Source: Microcebus murinus
Lineage: Eukaryota > Chordata > Mammalia > Primates > Cheirogaleidae
Reading direction: 5' to 3'
Assembly: GCF_040939455.1 (NCBI RefSeq)
Contig: NC_134106.1
Location: forward strand, 89,783,001-89,847,000
DNA: 64,000 nucleotides
Every line of letters starts with the position of its first letter. The first letter of the stretch is position 1. This document shows, in pieces, positions 31,266 through 43,489 of the stretch. Below the pieces are notes generated by a model. It had not been told where the DNA came from. It saw only the letters and a list, made by a program, of their open reading frames with translations, and ran no database searches. A program made the translations under genes and the position numbers.

Positions 31266-31479
31266 CACTAGGTCTGTACTCTAAAAGAAGTCTTCCAGTT
31301 GAAAAATATCTCCCTCATACACTGAATCTTATGAGAGACATTTAAGGAATCAGAGAAACACCTTAAACGATAAAGAGAACCCATTTCAGCTATTTCTTTT
31401 AAAAACTTAAGTGTCTCCAAACATTTGAGAGAAAAAAGAACCCAGGAGAGAAAAAAATAAGATGGACTAAAAGAATGCC
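31266..31479. other. Unique sequence
   Basis: Nothing supported. Confidence 0.3.
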
Positions 31480-32000
31480 TAGCACTGAATATGAAAAACT
31501 ATTATAATGAGGTTTAATAGAGACTTTGCAAAGAGATCAAGTGAATAAAATAATGTTAATAAGTTAATATAAACAGATCAAGAGACAGGAACATATTCAT
31601 GAAAGTTAAAAATATAATGGCTAAATTTTTTAAAAATCAATAATATGGCCTGAGAATATACCACAGAACGCAACACAGAGGAAAAGAAAAGGAAAATATA
31701 AAATAAAGGTAAAGTCTTAAAGGATCATCCTAGAAGGATCACTCTCTATCTAAAGGAGTTCCAGAAGAAAACAAATATGAAGGAGAATAAAAAATCAAAG
31801 GCTACTGCAAGACAACAAAACAATAGTTACAAAGTTTTAAGGAAATTGTTATTTTTATCCTATTGTTCCACACCCAGTAACTATACTAAACATGAGAGTG
31901 AAATAAATTTTCAGATGTGAAAGGACTCAGGATATTTGTCTTCGTGCAGCTTTCTGGAGGCAAAACAATAATCTTGATTGTGTATCCCGACACAACAAAA
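31480..32000 (+). mobile_element. HAL1 or old L1 ORF1-like remnant
   Basis: 'aaggagttccagaagaaaac', 'ttccacacccagtaactata' then 'gagtgaaataaattttcaga' follow the order of the ORF1 3' half of old L1/HAL1 elements (the blocks encoding 'IPE', 'YPAKLS' and 'GEIKTFSD' in intact L1). There is no usable frame. Heavily decayed. Confidence 0.5.
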
Positions 32001-32029
32001 GAGAATACAAGAAGAGGAGCACATGGCTG

Positions 32030-32440
32030 TGACTCAGGAGTATGGGTAGAGGCTGTGTGCTTCACCTCCTCCTAGGCAAATACTGGATCCATTTTCTAGC
32101 ACCCTATCTCCGCGTTGAGGTAGGCCAGGTGACTTCTCTTAACAATGAAATATGAGAACCATCTGTGCCTCTTCTAACCCAAAGAAACTAGGGAAACTAG
32201 GAGCATGTGTGCCTTATGCATTACTACCCTCTCCCTATCCTCTGACTGATTGCAGAGAAGAATGAGAACCTAGGAAACAGCTGAACAGAGCACCTGGTAG
32301 AAATATCTTGCTTCCAGGATGTTTGCCTGCAGTAGCGCTTCCTTTTGGTTCTAGCTGGATTGAGATGTAAGTGAAAAATAGACTTCTATAAAATGAAGCC
32401 TCTGAAATTTGGAGATGTTGCAGAATTTAACCTAGTCTGA
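32030..32440 (+). mobile_element. Old LTR-like repeat, family unassigned
   Basis: 'acaatgaaatatgagaacca', 'gatgtttgcctgcagtagcg' and the terminal 'aacctagtctgattaataca' resemble an old mammalian LTR ending in a 'gacTGATACA'-type block. It appears to sit inside the HAL1/L1-like remnant that continues on its right. Weak. Confidence 0.35.
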
Positions 32441-32770
32441 TTAATACAGGAATAGAATGGGAAGAAATTCTGGAAAAATGGTTCTGAGGTAGGCTCATGA
32501 AGCACTAAATCCAAATTTGAACAGGATTCAGAGCATTCTGATGGTTTTATCTTTAAGAAGAAAGTAGACTATTATGAAAAGAATATGATTAACAAGCCAT
32601 GACATTGTGTGGACATGGTAAAGAAATAGTATGATTCTTTCAATAGCAAGTAAAAGACAGAAATTAGAATGACAAAGAAAAATTAAAGATGTATAATAAC
32701 TTCATGGTTCAAGTATAAAGCAAACAAAATGTAGCATGATATTTGATATTGAGCAATTAGAACAGAAAAA
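32441..32770 (+). mobile_element. Possible continuation of the HAL1/L1-like remnant
   Basis: A-rich sequence with the texture of a HAL1/L1 3' region ('tatgattaacaagccatgac', 'tcaagtataaagcaaacaaa'). No diagnostic motif. Confidence 0.3.
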
Positions 32771-33162
32771 AATAAGAGTCCATTTGAACTTTATGTTGGA
32801 AACATTCTCTGTCAATCCTAAATAACAGAATCACGATGAGTACAAACCTATCACCTGATTCTACAGCATATTTACTATTATCACATTGACATCATTATAC
32901 TACGAAGAGTATTTCCTTTCAAATTTTTACCATAAATTATTTATAAAAAGCTAAAAATAAGACTTACATATAATCATAAAACAGGAATTAAATCTTTAGA
33001 CTTTCATAAAAGATAAATAATTGTGTTATTAAAATAACTTGGGGAATACAAAGGAGAGAAGTCACCAGTAGGGTTGAGACCCTAATTTCCTCCTTGTAAG
33101 TGATGGGAAGTCAAGAAATACTCACTAAATTTGATGAAACAAGAAACACAATTTTATCTTTT
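32771..33162. other. Unique AT-rich sequence
   Basis: Nothing supported. Confidence 0.35.
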
Positions 33163-33400
33163 TTATATTCTCAAAATTTTATTTCAAAATAGTAAGGGGG
33201 TACAAATGTTTTATGTTACATGGATGGCTTTTGTAATGCTTGAGTCCCTGCTGTGGGTGTGTCTGTCACCCAAATATTGTTCACTGTACTCATTAGGTAT
33301 GTTTCTGTCCTTCCTCTCCTACCTCCTCCTCCCAGTTGATTTCTACTGAATTTTTACTTCCTTCTATCACAGGTGTGCTCATCAGTAAATAAAGAAACAT
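33163..33400 (-). mobile_element. L1 3' UTR fragment, minus strand
   Basis: 'ttttatttcaaaatagtaag' then 'ggggtacaaatgttttatgt' then 'tacatggatggcttttgtaa' and 'tctgtcacccaaatattgtt' is the reverse of a primate L1 3' end (older than the active-type family here). Short and 5'-truncated, with no coding part. Confidence 0.75.
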
Positions 33401-33477
33401 GATTTTAAAAACATTAGGAAGTAGGCCAAGGTTCTATTTTTCATAGCTAACAGACAACAGAGAAATCAAGAAATATG

Positions 33478-33749
33478 TGACAATGCTAGCACTCTGGGAG
33501 GCTGGGGTGGGAAGATTGCTTGGGGTCAGAAGTTCAACACCAGCCTGAGCAAGAGTGAGACCCTGTCTCTACCAAAAATAGAAAAATTATCCAGGTGTGG
33601 TGGCACATGCCTATAGTCCCAGCTACTCAGGAGGCTGAGGCAGGAGGGTCCCTTAAACCCAGGAGTTTGAGGTTGCTGTGAGCTAGGCTGACACCACAGC
33701 ACTCTAACTGGAGTGACAGAGCAAGACTCTGTCTCAAAAAAAAATAAAT
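33478..33749 (+). mobile_element. Strepsirrhine-type Alu, 5'-truncated
   Basis: Starts inside the left arm at 'gctagcactctgggaggctg' and runs through 'ccagcctgagcaagagtgag', the middle A-rich linker, 'agctactcaggaggctgagg' and 'gttgctgtgagctaggctga' to a mixed A tail 'aaaaaaaaataaataaaa'. About the first 20 nt, upstream of the A box, are missing. A diverged duplication is visible: 'atgtgacaatg' before it and 'atgtaataatg' after it (9 of 11). Confidence 0.88.
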
Positions 33750-35550
33750 AAAATGTAATAATGTACTATTTAATATCATTTTAGTAACAATTAGAAGAAA
33801 GAAATACACAAATAATCCTACTAACAAGTGAGATTCGAGAAGAAGGGTAGAATGGGGAATGAAGAAATATTAATTTTTTTACATACTACTGATACACAGC
33901 TTTTCAAAGAATGTGTATATATTACTTTTTAGCTCCCATCAACCAATACCATGAGAAGAGCAGGCCAAACAGGTGTGTGTGTGAGGAAGAGGGATAAAGA
34001 TTTCAGTTTAAAAGTGTTAAGTCATTTATTTGAAATCTTTAGATCAAACAAGGGCATTTACTATAAATTCTCTGAGAGTGGGATTATAGAAAAATACTTA
34101 ATACACAATGCAAGACTTTTATGTACTCACTTTGAAATTTGCGTTTTTATTTTGAAACAGATTTTGTGTTCAATGTTTTTATTGTTTGTTCTCAAATGTA
34201 TCCACTTCCTTGACTTAACCAAAACATGAGCAATTTTTCCATTGCTCAACATAAAAATCTCATTTTAATCCATGTTTTCCAGTGTCTTCTTGACTGCTAC
34301 ATTACTGAAATATTTTATAAAAAGCACAAGAGTTTTGGGATTGGAAAGTTTCCTACATCTCCTTAAAGTCATATATCCTGAACTTGGTTTGTCATTCAAT
34401 TGATAGGCTCCTTCCTAAACCCTTTCCTTCATGAAATATCACAGCATGTGACAATTTGGTGGTCTTATCCCAGGGAAAATGCAAAATTCCAAAAATCATA
34501 ATCATATGCATTATAGAAAATACCATATGCAATAACCAAAATGGCTCCAGTAAGAAGGGCCCATATGGATGTCCCCAAGTCCTCTCAGTTTCTTCTAGGG
34601 TCACACCTTCTTTTAAAGGGCCCTGAGACACTTTAAAGTCTGTATCAGACAGCACACTCCCTAGACAGAAATTGCTAGAGGCTCAACACCATCTTTAAAA
34701 AACAACCCCGCATTATGATGTTGAACAAAAACAAGAAGTGGACCTGTTCTTTAGTTTAAGTAAAGGGACTTAGCACAAACACGAAGTCATTGTTTTCCTT
34801 ATGTTATTCAATTAGGAAATGATGAAAAATTAGCATAAATACAATGAGTTCATCTCTGAGGTACTAAAGCTAGTTAAAGAGTATGCAGGCAACACAAGCC
34901 ATGAGTGTGGATCTGGCTCTATTTATATCAGAAAAGAAGCAGAACATCAGCTGTAACCCTACTAGATTTATTTACTTTCCAAGAGAAGTGTACTGATTTC
35001 TAATCATAAGGTGGAGCTGGGAGGAACCACTGCTGGTTAGAATCTATCAGTGTCTGCCTTATCAAGATAATGATACTTCTTTCCTTCAGGTATGTGCCAT
35101 TTTAGCCAGAAAGAACTTTCATATTCTCCATCCTTTTGTGGGCTTCTGCCTCTCATAATTCTTGGGACATATATGTGTATGTATGTGTGGGGGGGGCGGG
35201 GGTACAGACCCTTAAATCTTTCTTGTTCCAAACCCCAACCACTCAATCATTTTCTTGGGAGCATAGATAATAGGTATCCAAGTACATTATCTGTGGTTGT
35301 TATATTCTATAAAGTTATCACAAAGACTGAATTAGTAAATATTGAGCCATTGCTTTTAGAGGAAATATAAGGTTAGCTTTCTGCAAGCCTCTGGTCATAA
35401 CATTTTCATCGACCAATTAATACATGACCTTATTTTATATGTGTCTCTGTTTAAGGACAACTCAATTTATATGATTGATTTATTAACATTGAACTCACAG
35501 CCAACAGCACTGTAACTTATGCTGATAGAACAAAGCTTAACTAAAACATG
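33750..35550. other. Unique sequence, no gene seen
   Basis: 1.8 kb with no named repeat. Frames up to 92 codons (33951-34229; 35092-35370) lack recognisable features. A G run 'tggggggggcggggg' lies near 35187-35201. Confidence 0.4.
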
Positions 35551-35552
35551 TA

Positions 35553-35895
35553 CAGTCATGCACTGCATAACAAAGTTTCAGTCAATTATGGACCACGTAT
35601 ACAACAATGGTCCCATGAGATTACAGTACCATATTTTTATGGTACCTTTTCTGTGTTTAGATATATTTATATACACAAATATACCGTTGTCTTAAATTGC
35701 CTACAGTATTCAGTACAGTAACATACTGCGCAGGTTTGTAGCCTAAAAACAACAGGTTAGACCATAACCTAGGTGTGTAGTAGGTAATACCATCTGGGTT
35801 TGTGTAAGTACACTCTGTGATGTTGACACAATGGCAAAATCACCTAATGATATATCTCTCAGAAAGTGTCCCTGTCGTTAATTGACTCCTGGCTG
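35553..35895 (+). mobile_element. TcMar-Tigger-type MITE
   Basis: A 343-bp non-autonomous element flanked by TA on each side (35551-35552 and 35896-35897). Terminal inverted repeats are recognisable though decayed: 'cagtcatgcactgcataaca' at the left and the reverse complement 'cagccaggagtcaattaacg' at the right. Inside, 'gcctacagtattcagtacag', 'caggtttgtagcctaaaaac' and 'ctaggtgtgtagtaggtaat' are typical of this family. No transposase. Confidence 0.85.
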
Positions 35896-36129
35896 TATTT
35901 TCTCTCTGAGGCACATCACAGTCTTCTATGCTGGGCAGCAGCACTTTAGGTCTACGCTTGGGGTCATCTAAATAGTTAAGGCATCAATAAAAAGCACAGA
36001 AATGGAAAACATAGCACTAAATCGACCACAAAAGAACACTTGTTTATAGTATGAGGCAGAGCATTGTTTTGTTCAACCTCAGCTGGAAACCTGTGCTTCC
36101 GGTGACATGAATGTTTTTCACCACGAATG

Positions 36130-36236
36130 ACTGTGAAATCAATACTCAAGGGGATTATGGTAAATTTTCACATGCAGGTGAATTCACAAACATGGAATCC
36201 ATGAATAATGAGGATTGGCTATAATGACCAGCTAAT
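36130..36236 (+). mobile_element. Possible DNA-transposon fragment
   Basis: 'gaattcacaaacatggaatc' followed by 'catgaataatgaggattggc' and 'tata' resembles the right end of a Tigger-class MITE. Only one end is visible. Confidence 0.35.
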
Positions 36237-36239
36237 AAT

Positions 36240-36460
36240 AGCTGACATCTATTGTTCAATCACTGCATGCCAAGCCTTGTTCTACATGCTTCGGATATTG
36301 ACTCCAGATTATCCTCACAAGAACTCATAGAAGTAGGCACAGTTCCCATCTCCTTATTACAGATAAGGAAACTGCAGATGGAGAAAGTGTCCTGATGCTC
36401 AGGGGGTCAGCCACCAACTGTGTGATTTGGAGTCTACTCTCTCAGCCACATCCCTGGATG
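36240..36460 (-). repeat. MIR SINE relic
   Basis: 'caagccttgttctacatgct', 'atcctcacaagaactcatag', 'cagataaggaaactgcagat' and 'gtcagccaccaactgtgtga' follow reverse MIR order. Confidence 0.7.
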
Positions 36461-37269
36461 CAGGACAAGTCTGCAGGTCTTTTCCTCAGCCTGGCCCACC
36501 CATCAATGTGCTTTCCTAAATAAAATAATCATATATCCAAGCTTGAATTAATTCAAACACTCCCTAAAGAGACAGAGTCTAGAATCAGTTTTTGTTTTAA
36601 ATGGCAATTACTTCCTTTTTCTTGCCAAATACAGATGACAGTTACTATAGTTACTATGTGTAAGGCACCACCATGGATGATGGGGGTAAGGAGAAGTCAC
36701 CAGGCATCATGTGAGTAATCAGCAGCTGCAAAAATTATGAAAGCTGCTGACTCTGAGGTCCTCCTTCCCCCATAATACTCTACTGGAGAGAATCAAGTTT
36801 AATTAAACGCATATACCAGTTCTGCATTACTGAGCACATGAGGATCTCTGTACCTCAGTGGTCATATAGGTCCAATAAGAGGGAATTTCCCCACTTAATT
36901 CTTTTCTGGGATGATAGAAGAGTGCTTTGGGCTAAGGACTACAGGAACAGTGCCCATGATTCCAGCCCAGGCCTCCTTGAGGATTGTGAATGTCCTGAGC
37001 CCGTCTTGGTGCACAGGTGTCTGCAACAGCTTCCCAGAGCATGGAAGGGAACAGGCATAGAGCTGAGTGGGAGGGCGTGACTACCCTGCTTTGCTGACCA
37101 TCGTTCATGCCCTACGGCCCCTTCTGCAGCTCTGGACATGGGGCAGATATGATTATTCCATATCTCAAGAGAGGACTCAAACATTCAAAGAAATTAAGTA
37201 AACAGCATGACTGATAAAGAGCAATGGTTAGACTAAAGATCTGACTGGCCTTATGTTTGTGAAAATGCA
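36461..37269. other. Unique sequence, no gene seen
   Basis: Frames of about 80 codons overlap on opposite strands at 36838-37184 and are unrecognised. A weak L2-like patch lies near 36640-36720. Confidence 0.35.
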
Positions 37270-37465
37270 AAGGTTATGAAGAGATTTGCATTGAATCTTC
37301 ACAGCACAGCTGCAGGAAAGGCATTCGTATCCTGGTTTTATGGACTAAGAGATGGAAGCTCAGAAAAGGTCAGTGATTTCTCTCCAATCCTATGGCTGAT
37401 AAACAGGATAGCTAAGCTGGAGTCCACATTGTCTGCATCCTAGTCCAACACCCTTTCTGCTGCCT
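37270..37465 (-). repeat. MIR SINE relic
   Basis: 'tatcctggttttatggacta', 'agagatggaagctcagaaaa', 'tcctatggctgataaacagg' and 'cctagtccaacaccctttct' follow reverse MIR order. Confidence 0.65.
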
Positions 37466-37559
37466 CTGGACAAGTCCAGAAAAGTAACAGGGCATCCCAG
37501 GTAGGTGGCACAGCACAAGCACAGAGGCCTGCTGTGCTGCCACTGGGCACAACCACTGA

Positions 37560-37690
37560 TTGTGTTTCAGTCCCTTGGCAGACATTGATTGACCCCTGCA
37601 ATGTGCCAGGGATGTAATACAGCAGTGGATGAAATAGAGACAGCTTCTGGTACCATAGAGAGGGATACTGAGTGAGCCACTAAATGAGAG
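37560..37690 (-). repeat. Possible L2 LINE fragment
   Basis: 'ccctgcaatgtgccagggat' then 'agcagtggatgaaatagaga' resembles the reverse L2 'tactatgtgccaggcactg...acaaggaagacacag' order. Confidence 0.45.
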
Positions 37691-38589
37691 ACAAGAGGGC
37701 CAATTAGGAGAACAGGCAACAGGCGCCCCAATGCTACCAAAGAGTCCAGGAACTACTCACCAAGGAAGTGACATGGAGGCTGATATCTAACAGTGAAGGC
37801 AGAAGGCAGCTGCTGGGTAAAAGGAGATATAGGTACAAAGGGTCAAGGGTAGGAAAGACTTATATAAATCGGAGAAGACAGGATTTCTTCTGTCTTCTTC
37901 TGAAGAGAGGTGGAGGACAGCTAAGAGGAGGGGGCAAAGGACATGAGATGAAATTGGAGTGACAGAGCCTGACATTGCAGGGCCTCCTACTTTAAGGACC
38001 CAAAGACCTCAGTACAGTGGACCAGCAAATGGAGCCTCTCAGCTGTCAGAGGTCCCTTTCAAAGGGAGGAAAGCAAACTCAGTAAGCTCTTTAATCTCTC
38101 CCCCCTAGGTCATTTCCTCCAGCTAAGAATGAATCACGTAGTTTCCTTCTCCCTGTCCACATGGCCTGGGTACCCAGGGCTTGGAACAGGGGCCTGTTTT
38201 CCAGGTGCAGCCTCACCAGTGCCGTATAAAGGGGGATTATTCCCCTTCCTGCAGCTTGACTCCTCGCACAGGCCAACCCCAGCAGGGCTGGCTTTCCTCA
38301 TGGCCAGATCACATTACAAGCTAATATCTCATTTGTAAGTTCTATATCACACCTCGGTTTCACAGCATTGTGGCTTCCAAGTGAGTATTCACTTCTTCCT
38401 CTTTCAAAATTAGTTGGGTACTCTATGGTGAGAGAGGGAGAATGGAATGCACAACTGGCAAATAAAACAGAGAGGCCCCGAATTGCTATCTGACCACAAG
38501 GATGTAACTTCATCCCTTAGTTAACAATCTGTAAAATGGGGTCTTCATTCCCTCTGTCATTACAGAGCTGAATAATGCCCAAAGTAAAG
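37691..38589. other. Unique sequence, no gene seen
   Basis: Short overlapping frames of 61-71 codons, none recognised. 'aatctgtaaaatggggtctt' near 38525 is a MIR-like scrap. Confidence 0.35.
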
Positions 38590-38740
38590 GGGAGTGTTTA
38601 ATGGACTGGAATTCACTTCTGATACCAGCTTTTTCACTAACTGTCTCTCCTGTTCTCAGTTTCCCCATTTGTAACATAAACAGATGGAAATAAATGATGT
38701 CTAAGGACCCCTTAAAATATTGCATTCTTTGCTTTGCTCT
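38590..38740 (+). repeat. MIR SINE relic
   Basis: 'ctgataccagctttttcact' then 'ctcagtttccccatttgtaa' then 'gtctaaggaccccttaaaat' fits forward MIR order. Confidence 0.55.
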
Positions 38741-38889
38741 ATGATAGTGGTTAGAGGATTATGCTAAGAATTTTCGGATCCCAAGAATTAATATCTCAGT
38801 AGTTACAATGATATATTTTTAAGTGCCAAAATTACTAAGCCTTTTTAAAGTTTTGCATAGAGGCTACACAAAAGTAAACAATGTTTTGG

Positions 38890-39310
38890 TAGAGTAGCAT
38901 CACGGTCCCAATTCCCTCCACTCCCTGATCCATGCCAAGTGGCTATATAGCAAGTCCCACTCTGACCCGGGCCTTGCTTTGGGTCAATAAGATGTTGATA
39001 AGCATGTTATACACAGAGACTCAAAACACTCTTGTACCACCAGAATTGCTTCTCTCTCACATTAATGCAAAAGATGTGCCCACTAGCCTCAGAAGGGGAT
39101 GGGAGACAGGCGTAGGAAGTGCAGCAGCAGCCCAGCTGGGACTCACAGACACAGGAGCAAACCCAGCCAACTGCGAACTGGTGACTGAGCCCAGCCCAGA
39201 CCTGCCAAGCCCATCCTAGATGATCTTATCCCTGCTGATGAGCTAGAAATAAATATTTATTTGTGTGTGCCTCTGAGTTTTGGGGCGATCTGTTACACAA
39301 CATTATTTTA
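38890..39310 (+). mobile_element. Old LTR-like repeat, family unassigned
   Basis: 'ttgggtcaataagatgttga', 'gagctagaaataaatattta', 'gcctctgagttttggggcga' and 'ttacacaacattattttagc' then 'agttgatac' resemble the 3' half of an old mammalian LTR (an AATAAA signal followed by 'gag-tttt-ggg ... tgttac'). The 95-codon frame at 38932-39219 lies within it. Confidence 0.4.
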
Positions 39311-40659
39311 GCAGTTGATACAAATCTTAACCTAAGAACAGTGCTTCGCGATTTCTTTAGTCCACACAAATAAGGTAATACCTAACTTGTCTCTCTGCCT
39401 CATCTTTCTATGACTTCATTTGTCCTCCATCTTTCCCTCTGTCTCAGATAAAGACATGTCCCTCCTCCATGCCAACACTAACCCTATCTTGTCTGTCCCA
39501 ATCCCCTCCCTTCCAACCTTCTCCCTGACATCACTTCCTCCATCACCCCTTCCCTCAGAATGGTTAATGCACCCTGACATCTTTAAAGGTGTCTTCTCTC
39601 AGAAAGGTGGATTTAAGAGAAGACCTTATTGTCTAAAAATGAGGGCTGTAATCTTGTTTCTTCTCATTTTGTTTTGGTGTTTTAAAACAAAAGTATCCAT
39701 CCTTTGATAGTCAACAGAGGAAAAAAGGAGGAATAGGTTTCCTAGAACTGACTGTGACCAGCTCTTCTGGAGGTGGCTCACACCTTGGGACATGGTCTGA
39801 GTATAAAGGACTGAGTATAAAGAGCTGCATCTAGTGGAAGGGGTGGAGAATGGGGAGCAAACGTGGAAACTCTTTATCAGGGCTTAGCATGGAGGGAAGG
39901 TCAGAGCTCTTCCTTAGAAATCAGATGCCTTCTCTTATACTACTCTCCCTTTCTTTCCCCCAATCCCTGATAAACACATACTGTATTTTGTCTGTTCTTA
40001 CTGTCAAAGCGCTCTGAACTAAATCATTCTCCCTATTCTTTTCATAACCAAGTTCACATCCCTGCACAATACGGACATGCCTTTTTGTTTTCAGTGGCAG
40101 AATTTCCTCCTTGGTTTTTTGGAAATGCATGCTTTAAGCGCGGGTCTAAATTTCAAGACCCTCTTTAGTTTGTGTTTAAATGCTATGTGTCATACAGTAA
40201 AGAAAGGAGCATTTATCTTCTTATAGAGTTAAATGCTACTGGGGCAGCTGAAAGAAAAAGGTATTAAGCATTTCGAAAGCCTCTATTCTGAAAGTGCAGC
40301 AGGTTGACATTGATTAAAATACCATATATTAGAGAATGTGTGAAAGAAGGTGAACCGGGGCCAGCAAAAATATTTTTTTTTCCTCAGGTGAGTAAAATCT
40401 TGCATTACATGGTTTTAATGTATGCTAGACCTACTTGGAGGTAATCCTAATTTGAACAAGCTATCATCTTTTCACACTGAAAATTGGCATTTCATTGTAC
40501 AGTTCTCATCAAAGGTATAGGTACAAAGAATCGTATTTGGATGGTCTTGGTAGAGAGCAAGAGAAGCAATCCCTATGGTAAATAAATAGTTCTTTTAATA
40601 TCTGCTGTTTCTAAAATGGTTTCTTAAGTGTATTCCAGTGACGAAAAAGGAAAAATGAG
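39311..40659. other. Mostly unique, no gene seen
   Basis: A pyrimidine-rich patch at 39410-39560 may be an ancient LINE relic. Two nearby copies of CTGAGTATAAAG lie at 39799 and 39814. Nothing coding was recognised. Confidence 0.35.
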
Positions 40660-40850
40660 TGTTCACTCTGTTAGCATGGGCTTAGGAAGCTGCAAAATTT
40701 GGATTCATGTTCTGCCTTCATCACTTGCATTGTGTACTCTTGGGCATCTCTCTGGTCCTCAGCATCTCATCTGTACAATGGGAATCACACTACCACCCTC
40801 ACAGAGTTCTAATGATTAAATGAAATAACACAGGTAAACCACCTGGCACG
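40660..40850 (+). repeat. MIR SINE relic
   Basis: 'gcttaggaagctgcaaaatt', 'ctcatctgtacaatgggaat', 'ttctaatgattaaatgaaat' and 'aaaccacctggcacgtgcct' follow forward MIR order. Confidence 0.7.
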
Positions 40851-40976
40851 TGCCTGATCCAACTAATGATTTTCTTTTCCTGTATCCCACTCAGTATTCA
40901 CTAACAGGATGGTTTCTCTATTACAAGGACAAAATAAGTGAAAACAAGTGCAAAGAAGATCACATGAGGCTAATCG

Positions 40977-41472
40977 TGATAGTTAATTTTATGTGTCAAC
41001 TTAACTGGATCATAGGATGCCTAGATATCTGGTTAAACATTATTTCCAGATGTGTCTGGGAGGGTGTTTCTATAAGAGATTAGCACTGGAATCAGTAGTC
41101 TGATTAAAGAAGACCCACTCTCACCAGGTGGTTGGGAATCCTCCAATCTGTTGGGGACCTGAATAGAACAAGCAGGCAGAGGTTGGTTTGCTCTCTGCTT
41201 GGCTGCTGAGGCTGGAACACTGATCCTGCCCTTGGTGCTCCTGGTTCTCAGCACTTCAGATCCACATTGGAATCTACACCATCAACTCTCTGGCTCTTGG
41301 GGCTTCTTAACTACATAACTGGCCCTCCTGAGTCTCCAGCAAGCAGATGGCAAATTATGGAACTTCTCAGCTTCAACAATCCTGTGAGCCAATTCTTTGT
41401 AATAATCATACACACACATGCACACACCACATACATTGTTTTTGTTTGTCTGGAGAACCTTACTTAATACAT
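40977..41472 (+). mobile_element. ERVL solo LTR (MLT2 type)
   Basis: Starts 'tgatagttaattttatgtgt', continues 'aacttaactggatcatagga', 'ctggttaaacattatttcca', 'tgaatagaacaagcaggcag', 'ctcagcttcaacaatcctgt', 'gagccaattctttgtaataa', and ends 'ggagaaccttacttaatac'. This is the full order of an MLT2-type LTR of the ERVL class. No internal retroviral genes adjoin it. A short CA-rich patch (41410-41430) occupies the usual TA-repeat position. Confidence 0.88.
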
Positions 41473-41527
41473 CAATCAAACAAAACATGAGAGAACCTAC
41501 TGCCTACTGTGTAAAGAGCTGCCTCTG

Positions 41528-42090
41528 TAATATTTTTTTTAACATCTTTATTGAGATGTAATTCATATACTACAAAAGTCGCCTTTTAAAGTGTACAGTT
41601 CAGTGATTTTTAACATATTCTGAGTCGTGTGGTCATTTCCAAAGCTGATTTTAAAATATTTTTTAATCACCCCAAACAGAAATTTCATACTGATTAACAG
41701 TCATTCCCCTTCTCATACTCTCTACCCCAGTTCCTAGAAACCATTAATATACTTCTGTTTCTATAAATTTGCCTATTCTGGACATTTTTATAAATGAAAT
41801 CATATAGTTGAGGTCTTCGTGACTGGCTTCCTTCACTTAGTATAACGTTTTCAAGATTCATCCATGTTTCAGCATTTATTAGTACTTCATTCCTTTCTAT
41901 TGCCAAATATGTCTCACTATACGTATATAGCATATTTTTTATCTGTTCATCAGTTGATGTACATTTAAGTTGTTTCACATTTTAGTTATTATGAATAATG
42001 CTGCTATAAATATTTGTGAATTTTTTTTCATGGACATATGTTTTCATATCTTTTGCTCTTATACCTAGGAGTGGAGTTGCTGAATTATTT
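41528..42090 (-). mobile_element. Old L1M 3' fragment, minus strand
   Basis: 'tctttattgagatgtaattc', 'gtgtacagttcagtgatttt', 'catttttataaatgaaatca', 'cttccttcacttagtataac' and 'ttatgaataatgctgctata' form the reverse of an old L1 3' UTR followed by the ORF2 C-terminus. Many indels; no frame. Confidence 0.88.
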
Positions 42091-42149
42091 TCCTTTATCT
42101 TATCTCTTAATCTCAGATGCATTGATCTCTCCACTAGGGAAGCTGTGAA

Positions 42150-42390
42150 CATGGTGGATGAGAGCAGGCTCAGGTGCCAGCCTGCCTGGGTTCAGAATCA
42201 GGTTCCACAGCATATGTAAGATGGATAACCTTAGACAAATCACTTTACTCATCTGTGTCCCATCTGTAGATTGGTGGTGGTGCAGGTGGGAACCATGTGA
42301 TAATGTCTACCTCATGGAGCTATTGTGAAGAGGAATAAAACACCTTCTGCAACATTCTAGCACATTGCTTCACTCCTAGCAAACACTCAG
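42150..42390 (+). repeat. MIR SINE relic
   Basis: 'cagcctgcctgggttcagaa', 'aaccttagacaaatcacttt', 'aatgtctacctcatggagct' and 'attgtgaagaggaataaaac' give nearly full-length forward MIR. Confidence 0.8.
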
Positions 42391-42639
42391 GAAAAGCATC
42401 AAAATTGGACTTGGTTTCTTTTGTAATAGATTTTACCTTTTAAATATCCTCAAGGGTAACAGCAAATTAATTCCGTTAGTTATGCCCAATCACATTCCCT
42501 GACATTTGTTTATAAACTCATGTTTATTCTCATCAACCTTTCCATGAATTTCTTCATTCACTCGTTCATTTGTTCATTGTCTTATTTCTTCAAAAAAATG
42601 TGCTGATCCTCCAGCATAAGATAAATCTTGTCTCATAGG

Positions 42640-42770
42640 TCACATGCAATCCTTATAAAAAGCCTTCCATGCAATCGTATTATTGTTTCCATTTTCTGAT
42701 GAGGAAATTGAAACTCAGAGATGCTAGATAACATTTGCAGTAGTTGCAGTCCCAGAAAACAAGAAATTCT
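42640..42770 (-). repeat. MIR SINE relic
   Basis: 'attgtttccattttctgatg' followed by 'aggaaattgaaactcagaga' and 'tgctagataacatttgc' is reverse MIR. Confidence 0.55.
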
Positions 42771-42839
42771 CCTGCCCAGTGGAGATGCACACTATTATTT
42801 TCACTGTTGGATTGTGGAATGAGCACAGACTGCACAAAC

Positions 42840-42970
42840 ACAAGTGATAGTGAGGTCAGCTTTAGTCGCTTGCTCATCTGTAAAATAGGAACAACAGTAT
42901 CTACCTTCCATTGAATGGCATGCCTTGATGAGATTACGTGTCCAATAAATGGTTATTTCTGTTGTTATCA
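42840..42970 (+). repeat. MIR SINE relic
   Basis: 'tcatctgtaaaataggaaca' then 'acagtatctaccttccattg' then 'gtccaataaatggttatttc' is the forward MIR 3' half, lying close to and opposite the copy at 42640. Confidence 0.55.
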
Positions 42971-43489
42971 TTTGTATGTATGTTTTAATTTCTTTTTAAA
43001 TCTTAACCTGATCTTTCTAATGAAACACTATTATGTTCTTGGTGTAGAATGTATTAGGGAAAATTTGCCATGTAGGTTTTCTCTTTTAATTTTAATATAA
43101 ATGATGAAAAGGTAGCCTGAAACATTTTACACATCTGTTAAAAAATACTGGGAGTTGTCTGAAGAAAAGGATTTGAATACAAAGCAGGTGGCTGGGTAGG
43201 ATATATTAGTCTGTTTGAAGGGCTAGATTTCCCTCAAAAACTAGCAAACTAAAGAAAAAGTCTAAGGGAACTGTGAGAGAACAGTAATTAATGACTGCAA
43301 ACTTTGTGCTTCCAGTCTTTATGATAAAGTTTCTGTGCAGAGCCACGGAGAGATCAATTCCACATTTTAAATTTTCTACCTAACTCCAAACCAACAGGAG
43401 TGAAACCCTAACAGCACAGGGCACCAACCATGAGCCAAGCATCCTAGGCATTCTGTATGCATTGTCTTATCTTTTATCCACAAACAACT
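42971..43489. other. Unique sequence, no gene seen
   Basis: Nothing supported. Confidence 0.35.
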
